Source: Marinobacter psychrophilus
GTDB lineage: Bacteria > Pseudomonadota > Gammaproteobacteria > Pseudomonadales > Oleiphilaceae
Reading direction: 5' to 3'
NCBI RefSeq assembly: GCF_001043175.1
Contig: NZ_CP011494.1
Span: forward strand, 2,108,001-2,172,000
Length of the DNA stretch: 64,000 bases
The position numbers and the translations under genes were made by a program. Below are positions 18,286-27,207 of the stretch, one piece after another (position 1 is the first letter of the stretch; each line of letters starts with the position of its first letter). The notes beneath the pieces were generated by a model that worked only from the letters and a program-made list of their open reading frames with translations, was not told the origin of the DNA and did no database searches.

Positions 18286-19016
18286 GCGCAAATATTAAAA
18301 AACCCACCGTCGGCACCGTCTTGGAATGCCACCATCTGAGCAGTGGCTACGATGATGCGGTTGTCATCGAAGACATTAATATTCAGATAAGCGCGGGGCA
18401 GATCTTTGCCATCCTCGGTAAGAATGGCATGGGCAAGTCCACCCTGCTGAAGACCATCATGGGCTTTCTCAAACCCACCCACGGCGAAATCACCTTCGCA
18501 GACGAGCCCATAGGTGGCGTCGAGCCCCAAAAACTCGCCCGACGCGGCATCGCATATATCCCTCAGGAAGCCGCCATTTTTCAGGACCTGACGGTAGAGG
18601 AAAACCTGCGTTTGGGCCTATCAAATGACCGCCTGCTACCGAGCGGTATGGAGAAGATAGCAGCCTATTTCCCCATCCTTCCTAAGCGACGCAAACAGTT
18701 TGCGGGCACTTTGAGCGGAGGAGAGCAGAAGATGCTACTGATGGCTCGAGCACTGATGAGCAACCCAAAATTGATGCTCGTAGACGAAATAAGTGAGGGG
18801 TTGCAACCCACTATGGTGGAGAACATAACGAAAGTGCTCAGACAATTGGCGACAAACGACAACGTGGGCATCCTGCTGGTGGAGCAGAACGTGCGATTCG
18901 TGAGTCGCGTCGCCCACTCGGTGGCGCTATTGGAAATCGGGCGCATCGTGCGTGAAAAACAACTCGACGATGGCACGGATAACGAGCAAGGACTGGCAGA
19001 AATGATGCGCGTCTGA
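18282..19016 (+). CDS. ABC transporter ATP-binding protein, LivF/UrtE-like
   Basis: The second ATPase of the importer, 244 residues. Walker A is GKNGMGKST, the signature is LSGGEQKMLLMARAL, and the H-loop is VEQNVRF. Walker B reads LMLVDEISEGLQP, with Ile where most ABC proteins have Pro (DEP); the following E-G-L-Q-P is like the urea-type UrtE. The start overlaps the stop of the LivM-LivG gene (ATGA). Confidence 0.92.
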   Translation: MSANIKKPTVGTVLECHHLSSGYDDAVVIEDINIQISAGQIFAILGKNGMGKSTLLKTIMGFLKPTHGEITFADEPIGGVEPQKLARRGIAYIPQEAAIFQDLTVEENLRLGLSNDRLLPSGMEKIAAYFPILPKRRKQFAGTLSGGEQKMLLMARALMSNPKLMLVDEISEGLQPTMVENITKVLRQLATNDNVGILLVEQNVRFVSRVAHSVALLEIGRIVREKQLDDGTDNEQGLAEMMRV

Positions 19017-19046
19017 ACCCTCATACATCAACAAGGAAAATCATTC

Positions 19047-19232
19047 GTGAAGACACTCCCTCACATTTTTGGAATCGCGCTTGATGACGAACGCTTGGCC
19101 CAGATAGTGGAAGCCTATCGACCAATCTTAGGCGAAATTGAAAAACTGCGGACGCTGGATCTCAAGGCAACGTACCCTGCAGTCCATTTCAACCCGTCAA
19201 CCGCCTACGCCAAAGGGGAAACAAAACAATGA
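19047..19232 (+). CDS. GatC/AtzG-like small amidase subunit
   Basis: A 61-residue protein, start GTG at 19047 with AAGGAA eight bases upstream. It has one helical segment (ALDDERLAQIVEAYRPILGE) and a C-terminal stretch AVHFNPSTAY. Size, pattern and position directly before an amidase match the small partners of amidases: GatC in tRNA amidotransferase, AtzG in carboxybiuret hydrolase and HpxX in the oxamate cluster (DUF4089-like). In those complexes it wraps around the amidase. The stop overlaps the amidase start by four bases, a strong sign of a stoichiometric complex. The assignment rests on pattern and context rather than on conserved catalytic residues. Confidence 0.7.
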   Translation: MKTLPHIFGIALDDERLAQIVEAYRPILGEIEKLRTLDLKATYPAVHFNPSTAYAKGETKQ

Positions 19233-20629
19233 ACAGCTCCCCGAACTTTTGGCCACTCCACCAGCAGGTGGCAGCGATCGCAAGGGGCGAGCTCTCTGCA
19301 CGGGAACTTGTCCTGGGCTATACGGAGCGTCTTACCGCCTTCGACGGCACACTAGCAACTCATGTCGAGCTCAGCCCTACTGCTCTGGACGAAGCAGCGG
19401 CAATTGACGATGCAATTGCCAGAGGTAAAACCCTTGGCCCCTTGGCTGGAGCCTGTATTTCGGTCAAGGACAATTACCTGACCAGGAATATGCCCACAAG
19501 AGCCGGCACTGACGTGGATGAGCTCTGTTTTCCTGAAACGGATAGTCATGTAGTAAGCAAGCTGCGCGACGCCGGTGCCGTCATCCTTGGTAAAACACGA
19601 ATGCACGAGTTTGCTTGGGGCAATATCACGCCGCCTACTCGTAACCCGTGGAACACCGACTGTGTGCCCGGCGGTTCCAGTGGCGGCTCAGCTGCGGCCG
19701 TAGCGGCCGCACTCTGCAGCTCGGCCATGGGTTCGGATACTGGTGGATCGGTGCGAATTCCCGCCACCCTATGCGGAATTGTCGGGCTCAAACCCACGTT
19801 CGGGCTGATTGGACGAACGGGTATCGTGCCGCATAGTTGGTCACTCGACCACGCCGGCCCGCTAACCCGATGCGTAACCGATTCAGCCATAATCCTTGAA
19901 GCCCTGGTAGGCCGGGATGTTAACGATCCCTCTTCCGTAAACTCCCCAGATGCCAAATACCAACCGCCGGCAGACCTCACAATTTCCGGCCAACGCGTGG
20001 GTGTAATTCGCAACCACTTCTCTGAGCGTCTGTCCACAGACGTGACCGCAAGCTTCGATAAGGCGCTTATCTGGCTAAAGCAAAAGGGTGTGGAGATCCA
20101 CGAGTTCGATGTGCCTAACCTTGACTATGGCCTGGGCGCAATTTTTGCCATCGAGCTGGCTTCATCCTCCGCCTATCACGAACACGCGATACAGCGAGGC
20201 TTGACCCGTGGTTTCAATCCAGATGTGCGAGATTTGGTGGAAATGGGTCGACTGGTTTCAGCGGTGGATTATCTGCATGCGGAACAGTTGCGCACCGAGT
20301 TATGTAAAGATTTTGCGAAGATATTCGACACAGTGGATGTCGTAATCAGTCCTACCAGCCCGATCACTGCTTGGCGCGCCGGACAATGGGAACTTGAAAT
20401 TGACGGTTCATTAGAAAGTGTACTCGCGGCATCATGGCGGTTTACCTATCCTTTCAATCTCACTGGTATGCCAGCCATTACTGTACCTGCAGGGCTTGAT
20501 AGAAACGGCTTACCCATAGGGTTACAAATTGCAGGGCCGCCATTTTCTGAACGCAAGATCCTTACAGTTGCGGCCGCTTTTGAAGCAGAGCATTCCTATG
20601 CCGATGCGACACCTAACGGGTTTAACTAA
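19229..20629 (+). CDS. Amidase signature family hydrolase
   Basis: A 466-residue amidase with the Ser-cisSer-Lys triad: Lys80 in ISVKDNY, Ser150 in PGGSSGGS and Ser174 in DTGGSVRIP. The 24-residue spacing of the serines equals that in GatA and FAAH. It is probably cytoplasmic, as there is no signal peptide. With the small protein encoded just before it, it resembles the AtzG-AtzE and HpxX-HpxY pairs, which act on ureido or oxamate-like amides. The transporter genes upstream and the nitrilase-family gene downstream indicate a catabolic role, releasing ammonia from an imported amide. The exact substrate is unknown. Confidence 0.92.
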   Translation: MNSSPNFWPLHQQVAAIARGELSARELVLGYTERLTAFDGTLATHVELSPTALDEAAAIDDAIARGKTLGPLAGACISVKDNYLTRNMPTRAGTDVDELCFPETDSHVVSKLRDAGAVILGKTRMHEFAWGNITPPTRNPWNTDCVPGGSSGGSAAAVAAALCSSAMGSDTGGSVRIPATLCGIVGLKPTFGLIGRTGIVPHSWSLDHAGPLTRCVTDSAIILEALVGRDVNDPSSVNSPDAKYQPPADLTISGQRVGVIRNHFSERLSTDVTASFDKALIWLKQKGVEIHEFDVPNLDYGLGAIFAIELASSSAYHEHAIQRGLTRGFNPDVRDLVEMGRLVSAVDYLHAEQLRTELCKDFAKIFDTVDVVISPTSPITAWRAGQWELEIDGSLESVLAASWRFTYPFNLTGMPAITVPAGLDRNGLPIGLQIAGPPFSERKILTVAAAFEAEHSYADATPNGFN

Positions 20630-20651
20630 GTACAAAAAAGCGGAGAAGACT

Positions 20652-21542
20652 GTGAGCTCAAACAACAAAGGACGTCAGGAAGCCCTCGTGCGGGTTGCCT
20701 GCATTCAGATGGAACCTAGGATAGGAGACGTCCAAGGCAATATTGAAAAAAGTATCGCAAAAATAGAAGAAGCAGCAGGTGTTCAGGGCGCCCGCTTGAT
20801 TGTCCTTCCAGAACTGACGAATTCAGGGTATGTCTTTAAGTCGAGAGAAGAAGCCTTCGCATGTGCAGAAGTCGTGGGCAGTGGGCCAGCATCAATAGCA
20901 TGGATGAAATTGTGCCGCGACTACAATTGCTGGATTGTTGCCGGTATGGCAGAGCGCGAAGGTGACCGACTGTTCAATGCAGCTGTATGCTTCGGACCGA
21001 ATGGGCACGTAGGCACCTTTCGCAAGATACATCTGTGGAATCAGGAGAACTTGTTCTTTGAACCCGGCAACTTGGGATTCCCAGTCTGGCACACCCCTCT
21101 TGGGCGCCTGGCGTGTTGTATATGCTATGACCTCTGGTTCCCTGAGAGCTTGCGGATTGCGGCGCTTCAAGGTGCAGACATTGTATGCATTCCTACAAAC
21201 TGGGTACCGATTCCCGGCCAGGACCCAAACCGGGAGACCATGGCTAACATCTTGTGCATGGCCGCAGCTCACAGCAACTCTGTATTTATTGCAGCTGCTG
21301 ATCGAGTAGGTACCGAACGCGGTCAGCCGTTTATTGGCCAAAGCCTGATTGTAAGTTATACCGGATGGCCAATAGGCGGCCCTGCTAGCTTCGACCAGGA
21401 AGAGATCGTGTATGCAGATCTAAACCTTGCCGATGCCCGCCGCAAAAGGAATTGGAACGAGTACAACCAACCCCTTCGGGACCGTCGGCACGATGTTTAT
21501 GACAAGATGCTAGGAAGTCAGAGTCCTCCTGGCTGGCACTAA
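20652..21542 (+). CDS. Carbon-nitrogen hydrolase (nitrilase superfamily)
   Basis: A 296-residue enzyme from the GTG at 20652, which has GGAGAAG nine bases upstream; the frame is open further upstream inside the amidase gene, but homologues start here. The triad of the superfamily is present: Glu54 in LPELTNSGY, Lys125 in RKIHLW and Cys158 in CICYDLWFPES. The family covers nitrilases, aliphatic amidases, N-carbamoyl amidases and omega-amidases. The C-Y-D-x-x-F-P-E form is more usual in amidases than in true nitrilases. As last gene of the operon it probably acts before or after the amidase in the same pathway. Confidence 0.9.
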   Translation: MSSNNKGRQEALVRVACIQMEPRIGDVQGNIEKSIAKIEEAAGVQGARLIVLPELTNSGYVFKSREEAFACAEVVGSGPASIAWMKLCRDYNCWIVAGMAEREGDRLFNAAVCFGPNGHVGTFRKIHLWNQENLFFEPGNLGFPVWHTPLGRLACCICYDLWFPESLRIAALQGADIVCIPTNWVPIPGQDPNRETMANILCMAAAHSNSVFIAAADRVGTERGQPFIGQSLIVSYTGWPIGGPASFDQEEIVYADLNLADARRKRNWNEYNQPLRDRRHDVYDKMLGSQSPPGWH

Positions 21543-21622
21543 TTAAAAGGGGGTTACCCCAGGAGCAGCGCCTTTACGCCATACCCTCCGTTCTAACGCG
21601 AATTTTTCAGTATCAAATACAC

Positions 21623-22557
21623 TTAGCCGCTGACGTGTTCGGACGGAGCCTGATCCTCCGCAACGCCGTGGGCTTTTTTTGTCTTAGGTAACGTTGCATA
21701 AAGAGACGCAATAACGATCAGTGACCCACCGAACCACCCCAGCGGTCCAATGTCTTCCCCCAACCACCACACAGCGAAGATAGCGCCAAATGCTGGCTCC
21801 GATCCCATCAACAATGAAACCTTAGAAGGGCTGAGTTTTCGGGTCCCGTAATTTTGTGCGAAAAAGGCAAATATCGTACAAAAACAACCAAATAAACAAC
21901 TATTAGCCAGAAGTTGCTGGAACTCGGAAGTCGCATCAAAAAGTTGGGCTCAGTGGCCCAAAGTGCTACCAGAGCGCCTGCGGCGACAACGCCGGACTGG
22001 ATTCCAGTCAAGCTTATGGTTGAGATATCCTTGTCGGTGGTCAGTTTCTTGGTGGTGGTGACCATAAAAGCGCGTAAGACCGCAGCGACCAGTATCAGGG
22101 CGTCGCCCAAGTTAAATGCCATGTCGTGGCTAATAGTTAAGAGCCCTACCCCCGTGAAGGAGGCCACCGCGAGCATGAAACTTTCCCGGCGCGGCTTCTG
22201 ATTGAAGATCAGCCACTCGGTATAAGGCGTAAATAGCACACACAGGCTAATCAGGAGCGCGGCGTTAGCGGCACTGGTATGCAGTACACCGTAGGTCTCA
22301 AACACGAAGACGGCCAGCAATATGCAGCCGGTTGGTAGGCTAACGCGCCAATCGCGACCCTTGCCTGCTCTGTACTCCCTGATGAAGAATGGGAGCAAGC
22401 AGAAAAAAGTCAGCGAAAATCGAATCGCAACAAATCCCATAACGGAATAAAAAACCAGCGCTTCTTTTGAAAGGCCGTAACTGGTTCCCCAAAAGGCTGC
22501 AACCAGCAACAGAAGACACTCCGCGACGGGGAAAGCGTTCCCTGATTTAGCCTTCAT
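21623..22557 (-). pseudogene. EamA (DMT) family exporter, frameshifted
   Basis: Two overlapping frames together give one EamA/RhaT-type carrier of about 310 residues with ten hydrophobic segments. The first frame (start 22557) runs through AECLLLLVAAFWGTSYGLSKE and LHTSAANAALLISL to WLIVVYLVVF. The second carries SLLMGSEPAFGAIFAVWWLGE to the stop at 21623. The break is at a run of five A on the plus strand (21880-21884): six would restore VVFCTIFAFFAQNYGTRK. A loss of one base in a homopolymer can be a true mutation or a sequencing error. The gene is divergent from a LysR gene, the usual layout for a regulator and its exporter. Confidence 0.82.
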
Positions 22558-22716
22558 CGCGAATACCTTTACCTTCCTGATCGCCTTTTACGCTACCCAT
22601 CTCTTTCATCGTCTTTACCATCTCAATTAACAGACTTGTGGTTCAATCAGAGCAAGTATGTTATCCAAATGGCACGCGCGACATTAGCCCGTATTAATGC
22701 AAAGGAGTCTTTCGTT

Positions 22717-23646
22717 ATGAGCATAAATCGAGCAATAGCACTGATGCAGGACATGGCCGTCTTTGTCGCCGTTGTTGAAGCGGGTTCGTTTACCTCTGCT
22801 GCCAAAAAGCTCGGCGCGACCACGTCCTCCGTGAGCCGGCAGGTTTCGCGTCTTGAAGACTGCCTTCACATCAAACTGCTGGAGCGGACCACTCGAAACC
22901 TTCGTCTTAACGCTGCAGGTGAACGAGTTTTCGCGCAATGCCGGATAACTCTAGACTCTGCACGTGATGTGCTGGACGTAGCGGATCAGATTTGTGGCGA
23001 GCCTCAAGGGCGGCTGAAAATCGGCGTACCCAAGGCTTATGGTTCCCAAGTGTTGAAAACCATTATTCCGTCTTTCCTGAACACGTATTCCAATGTCGAG
23101 ATTCAGCTTCTGGTTACCGACAGAACAATGGATCCATTTTACGATGACGTGGATATACTGGTGACAATCACGGATAAACCGGTCGAGAGCTTAGTTGCCG
23201 TTTGTCTGGGCGAAGTACGCTAAGTGCTTTGCGCATCTGAAAGTTACATCGCAAAAAGAGGACATCCTACTCATCCGAGTGAACTGGCTGACCACGACTG
23301 CCTTTCCCTGGGCGAGTCGGCCTTCGACAACGTCTGGTCTTTTGCCAAAGGGTGCGAAACAGCAAGCGTCACGACCTCGAGTCGCTATATCGCCAACCAC
23401 ACCGAAATTCGCAAAGACGCGGTTTTAAACGGGTTCGGAGTAGGCCTGTTTCCCGACTTTTCGGTAACCGAAGAAATTGAAACGGGGGTTATGACTCAGA
23501 TACTGGCGGATTGGTCGATCGTTGGGAAATACCAAGGGCAGGTAAATCTGCGGTACCCACAATCACGATATATCTCACCGTTGGTCAGAGCATTTGTCAA
23601 TTTCGCCAAGGAAAGTTTAGGGGCCGGGGCAGTTCAGGTTTCGTAA
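22717..23646 (+). pseudogene. LysR-type regulator interrupted by an in-frame TAA
   Basis: The start is the ATG at 22717, with AAGGAG nine bases upstream. The N-terminal helix-turn-helix is clear (AGSFTSAAKKLGATTSSVSRQVSRLED), broken here only by name into its two helices. The effector domain begins at GRLKIGVPKAYG. The frame stops with TAA at 23221-23223, right after CLGEVR, and continues in the same frame with VLCASESYIAKRG through to the normal C-terminus at 23646. A change of one base (for example AAA or CAA to TAA) would explain it. The product would be a 168-residue fragment with DNA-binding capacity but no complete effector domain. It is divergent from the equally broken EamA gene, its likely target. 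Confidence 0.82.
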
Positions 23647-23658
23647 CAAAGAAACAGG

Positions 23659-24552
23659 CTAGCGTAAAAATGGCCCGGCCAAGCGTTGTTGCTGTGCTCG
23701 GACAGCTTCCGTCAGAAAGTCCATCAAGGCATGAATCCTCACTACGCCTCGCAGGCCTGGGTGCATCAGAAACCACAAGCCGTATTCCAGCTCGGGGATG
23801 GGATTTGTGAGCTGGATAATGTCCGGGTCTTCGTCCGCCAGATAACAGGGCAAGACGGCCAGCCCCATGCCAGAGCGAATAGCGCTGAGTATGCTGACCA
23901 GAGTATCAACACGGTAGACGCAGGCTGCCTTCAGCTCGTTATTGTCCATCCACTGATTCAAGGCTGAATCCTTTAGTCTTGGCCCCGCACCGATCCAAGG
24001 CTGGCTGACAAGCGTCTCGACGGAAGCGCCCGGTGTCAGACCAAAGCTTCGGTGTCTGTAGACGGCCTGGCCAATGGTGGTCAGCGGTCGGCCGATCAGG
24101 TTTTCAGGGGGACGGTTGGATGGGCGAATGGCGACGTCCGCTTCCCTGCGTGTCAGGTTGAACAACTCATTGGAGATGGCAACATCCAGCACGATGCTTG
24201 GATATTTACGCCGGAATTGCGTGAACATAGGCGCCAGCAATCCCATTAACAGGGAGCCCGTTGTGGTCGCCCAGATTTCTCCACTGGGCTCCAGGTCCCG
24301 ACCGGCGACCTTACGTTCGGCGGCTAAGGCGGCCTCATCCATAATTCTGGCCGTGTCGGCGAGTTCTTCCCCCGCAAGAGTTGGCCGGTAACCGGTACGA
24401 CTCCTCTCAAAGAGCGTAACGCCCAAGCGCTGTTCAATATCGCCCAACCGCCGGAAAATAGTCGCGTAACTTACACCCAGGGCGCGTGAGGCGCCAGATA
24501 GAGAGCCTGCGTTTACGATTGCAAGGATGATCTCAAAGTCATTCCATGCCAG
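23659..24552 (-). CDS. LysR-type regulator without an ATG start
   Basis: The reading frame gives a LysR protein of 297 residues if translation begins at the CTG at 24550-24552, four bases after GGAG. The helix-turn-helix (NAGSLSGASRALGVSYATIF) and the linker helix LGDIEQRLGVTLFERS are complete. A stop codon lies just upstream (TAG at 24568-24570) and no ATG, GTG or TTG lies between it and the helix-turn-helix. The next usable codon, a TTG near 24447, would remove the DNA-binding helix. Either CTG is used or the start codon has been lost. The effector domain begins near GEIWATTTGSLLM. No divergent target gene is visible. Confidence 0.75.
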   Translation of the reverse strand: MAWNDFEIILAIVNAGSLSGASRALGVSYATIFRRLGDIEQRLGVTLFERSRTGYRPTLAGEELADTARIMDEAALAAERKVAGRDLEPSGEIWATTTGSLLMGLLAPMFTQFRRKYPSIVLDVAISNELFNLTRREADVAIRPSNRPPENLIGRPLTTIGQAVYRHRSFGLTPGASVETLVSQPWIGAGPRLKDSALNQWMDNNELKAACVYRVDTLVSILSAIRSGMGLAVLPCYLADEDPDIIQLTNPIPELEYGLWFLMHPGLRGVVRIHALMDFLTEAVRAQQQRLAGPFLR

Positions 24553-24839
24553 AAGACTCCGTGTTTTCTAGGTAACGGTAGAGGACTGTTTGCTCAGCTT
24601 CCCTGTTTTTTTTGCAAAGTCTGTACTCACTTTTTTGGAATAGATTGCATTGTAAAACAACATTAGCACGTACCTGAACCCATGAGAAAACGATTGCTCC
24701 TGTTTTTAGGGGCGAGGTTATGGAGAGCAGAGACATGATAATTTCAGAAGAGGTACGGTATTTTCAGGGTGGCGACTCGTTTACTCGCCGGGAAGACGGT
24801 TAAGTGGCAGACAGAAGTGTCGACGACTCGCTTGAGGGA
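24553..24839. other. 287-bp gap without a recognisable gene
   Basis: This lies between the LysR gene and the dehydrogenase remnant. It contains scattered stops in all frames and no convincing promoter or repeat. It is probably decayed sequence, as both neighbours are damaged. Confidence 0.4.
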
Positions 24840-25142
24840 ACTATCCCGCTCAGGTACCGGGATGGGATGGGAGGTATTGATCTTGAGCAGGTGAGGCGGG
24901 ATCAGCTCCAGGCTCGGCGACAGGTCGTCCGGGCGATGATAAGACGCTTGGGAAAGCTGCTGCGCCGGCGTTGAGAAGTCGTAGGCGCGACTGCGCGCAG
25001 CCTCGTTCTAAGAACCGAGGATATCCAGTCGTTCTTGCCGGCGACCCCAGATGACCAGTAGCCAGTCCTGCGCGGCCAGCTGGCGCGCACTGGCCGCGCC
25101 GAAACCGGATGTCGCTCCGGTAATAATAGCGACACCTTGCAT
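24840..25142 (-). pseudogene. Remnant of a YdfG-like short-chain dehydrogenase
   Basis: From the ATG at 25142 the sequence reads MQGVAIITGATSGFGAASAR and continues to GRRQERLDIL, which is the NADP-binding start of a YdfG-type dehydrogenase (GASSGFG, GRRxERL). It then hits a TAG at 25008-25010. Further along, in another frame near 24840-24935, a segment reading PDDLSPSLELIPPHLLKINT followed by PIPV resembles the family C-terminus (PPHVNINTLEIMPV). About 160 central residues are missing. YdfG reduces malonic semialdehyde and 3-hydroxy acids. Malonic semialdehyde is the end product of the Rut pathway, encoded 7 kb away, and the remnant sits 41 bp behind the last gene of the BMP transporter operon on the same strand. 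It was probably that operon's last gene. Confidence 0.72.
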
Positions 25143-25183
25143 GCAAATATCCTGTTCTCAATTATCAAAGCGATAGCGCCGAC

Positions 25184-26113
25184 TCAGCGACGCTCCTCGC
25201 GAATGAAGGGCTCACCCAGCGCGCCAGGCTGGCTATTGTTGTCACGGCTGACAATCGCCACCCAAATCATCACCCCCAGGGTGACGGCGTATGGAGTCAT
25301 GAACACGAAGTACTGTGGTAGACGGATACCCGAAGCTGCCATCTGCGGAATCAGTGCTTCGATGCAGCCAAACAGTAAGGCACCGGCGAGTGCTTTCCAG
25401 GGTGCCCAGCGGGCAAAGATAACCAACGCCACAGCAATCCAGCCACGACCACCGATCATGTCGGCAACCCACATCTTGGTGCTCAACACTGATATATAGG
25501 CGCCGGCCAAGCCGATCAGCGCTGAGCCGGCAGCAATTGCTGCGCAGCGATAGGCCAGAACAGATATGCCGGCGGCATCCGCCGCTTGCGGGTTTTCACC
25601 TACGGCGCGCACGCGTAGGCCCAGCACGGTGCGATTCAATACCAGTACTGCCAGCAAAAAGATGACTGGAGTCAGATAAACCACCGGGTTCTGCACGAAC
25701 AGCTTGCCCACCAGGGGGAGCTCAGACAGCGGCCACAGTGGCTGAGCCTGCAGCCCCTGAACAGGTTTGTTGGTCCAGTTCATCAAGGTGCCGAGCAATC
25801 CGGTCAGGCCCTGACAGAAGAACACCAGCGCCAGCCCCGAAATTACCTGATTGATACGCATCACCAGCACCATCAGCGCAAACAGCTGCGACACCACGGC
25901 GGCTGCGATCATGGCTATGATCAGGGCCCATACCGTCGAACCACCGGTCATAAGCGACGCACCGATACCCGACAACGCACCTACCAGCATCAAACCTTCC
26001 GCACCCAGCGCCAATACACCGGTGCGCTCGATGAGGATCAGCCCCAACGCCGCCAAAGCGAAGGGTACTGCGAAGTCGGGGATGTTGCCAACCCAGCTTA
26101 TAAGCATGGTCAT
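25184..26113 (-). CDS. BMP-type ABC transporter permease 2 (NupQ/YufQ-like)
   Basis: A 309-residue permease with eight to ten hydrophobic segments, from the family of simple sugar/nucleoside permeases associated with BMP binding proteins. The segments LIERTGVLALGAEGLMLVGAL near the N-terminus and FFCQGLTGLLGTL are typical. The start overlaps the stop of the other permease at base 26113. It forms a heterodimer with the next upstream permease in the inner membrane. The family includes purine/pyrimidine nucleoside importers such as Bacillus NupNOPQ. Confidence 0.92.
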   Translation of the reverse strand: MTMLISWVGNIPDFAVPFALAALGLILIERTGVLALGAEGLMLVGALSGIGASLMTGGSTVWALIIAMIAAAVVSQLFALMVLVMRINQVISGLALVFFCQGLTGLLGTLMNWTNKPVQGLQAQPLWPLSELPLVGKLFVQNPVVYLTPVIFLLAVLVLNRTVLGLRVRAVGENPQAADAAGISVLAYRCAAIAAGSALIGLAGAYISVLSTKMWVADMIGGRGWIAVALVIFARWAPWKALAGALLFGCIEALIPQMAASGIRLPQYFVFMTPYAVTLGVMIWVAIVSRDNNSQPGALGEPFIREERR

Positions 26114-27207
26114 CAGCTCTGCCCTCCTTGAATACGGCGGATACGGTGATGAATAAAAAACTCCGAAGAAGCCACGCAGATCACCAGAATGGCCTGTATC
26201 AGTTGCACCATGGAGAAGGGAATTTGATAGAAGACCTGCAGACTTCGGCCCGCCACAAACAGCGTTGCCACCAGCAGTGCTACCACCGTGGCGGCAATTG
26301 GCTGGTTACGTGCCAAAAAGGCAATCAAGATGCCGGAGAAACCGTAACCTACGTAAAACGATTGAGTCAGACGCCCTTCCTGCCCCGCCGTCACCATGAA
26401 ACCAGCCACACCAGCTAACGCACCGGACAGCAACACGGTGCCCAGAACTACCCGGTTCACCGGCACGCCGACTGCACGCGCTACGCCAAGGCCGTTATCG
26501 ACAAAGCGCAGATACAAGCTGGCGCGCGACACACCGGTAAACCAGAGTACAAACAACGCCGTTAATAGTGCCAGCACTACCGCCAGACTTAGTCCGTCGA
26601 ACACTTCGGGTAGGCGCTCGAAAGTGCGGTACTGGGGTGAATAAGGAAAGGAATCTCGTGGGTCCTTCCAGCTTCCGTAGACAAGATGCAGTAGAAAGTT
26701 CAGCGCTATGTAGTTGAGCATCAGGGTCGAAATGATTTCGTTGACCTTGAGATGTAGCTTCAGCAGTACTGGCGTCAGCGCCCAAAGCAGACCGCAGATC
26801 AGCGCACTGAGCATCATCAACGGTAGACGCAACGAAGGCGGTCCAATCTCGAACAACGAAATAGCCGTGGCGCCGATTGCGCCCCAGATCATCTGCCCTT
26901 CAAGGCCCAGATTCCAGAAGCGCGCGCGGAAGGCCAAGCACCCTGCCAGACCAACCATGATAAGAGGTGCCGCCTGGAACAGAACCGCTCGCAGGCTCTG
27001 GCTATCAAACAGAGTGAGAATCACAAACTCGTTGAGTAGCTCGCCCGCGGGTACGCCGGCGGTTACCAGAATCGCTGCCGAAATCAGCAGGCCGAACACC
27101 AAAGCCAGGGCAATGACGATTGCCTGCCAGTACCAGGACATTTGCTGACGCACTTCCAGCGTGTAACGTCGCACCAGCAAGGGTTGAAAGTTCGTCGCAT
27201 CAAACAT
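26113..27207 (-). CDS. BMP-type ABC transporter permease 1 (NupP/YufP-like)
   Basis: A 364-residue permease with about ten hydrophobic segments. ARFWNLGLEGQMIWGAIGA is the hallmark of YufP-type permeases, and TLMLNYIALNFLLHLVYG follows in the middle. The start lies inside the end of the ATPase gene (8-bp overlap) and the stop touches the next permease gene, so the operon is tightly coupled. Function as for the partner permease. Confidence 0.92.
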   Translation of the reverse strand: MFDATNFQPLLVRRYTLEVRQQMSWYWQAIVIALALVFGLLISAAILVTAGVPAGELLNEFVILTLFDSQSLRAVLFQAAPLIMVGLAGCLAFRARFWNLGLEGQMIWGAIGATAISLFEIGPPSLRLPLMMLSALICGLLWALTPVLLKLHLKVNEIISTLMLNYIALNFLLHLVYGSWKDPRDSFPYSPQYRTFERLPEVFDGLSLAVVLALLTALFVLWFTGVSRASLYLRFVDNGLGVARAVGVPVNRVVLGTVLLSGALAGVAGFMVTAGQEGRLTQSFYVGYGFSGILIAFLARNQPIAATVVALLVATLFVAGRSLQVFYQIPFSMVQLIQAILVICVASSEFFIHHRIRRIQGGQS

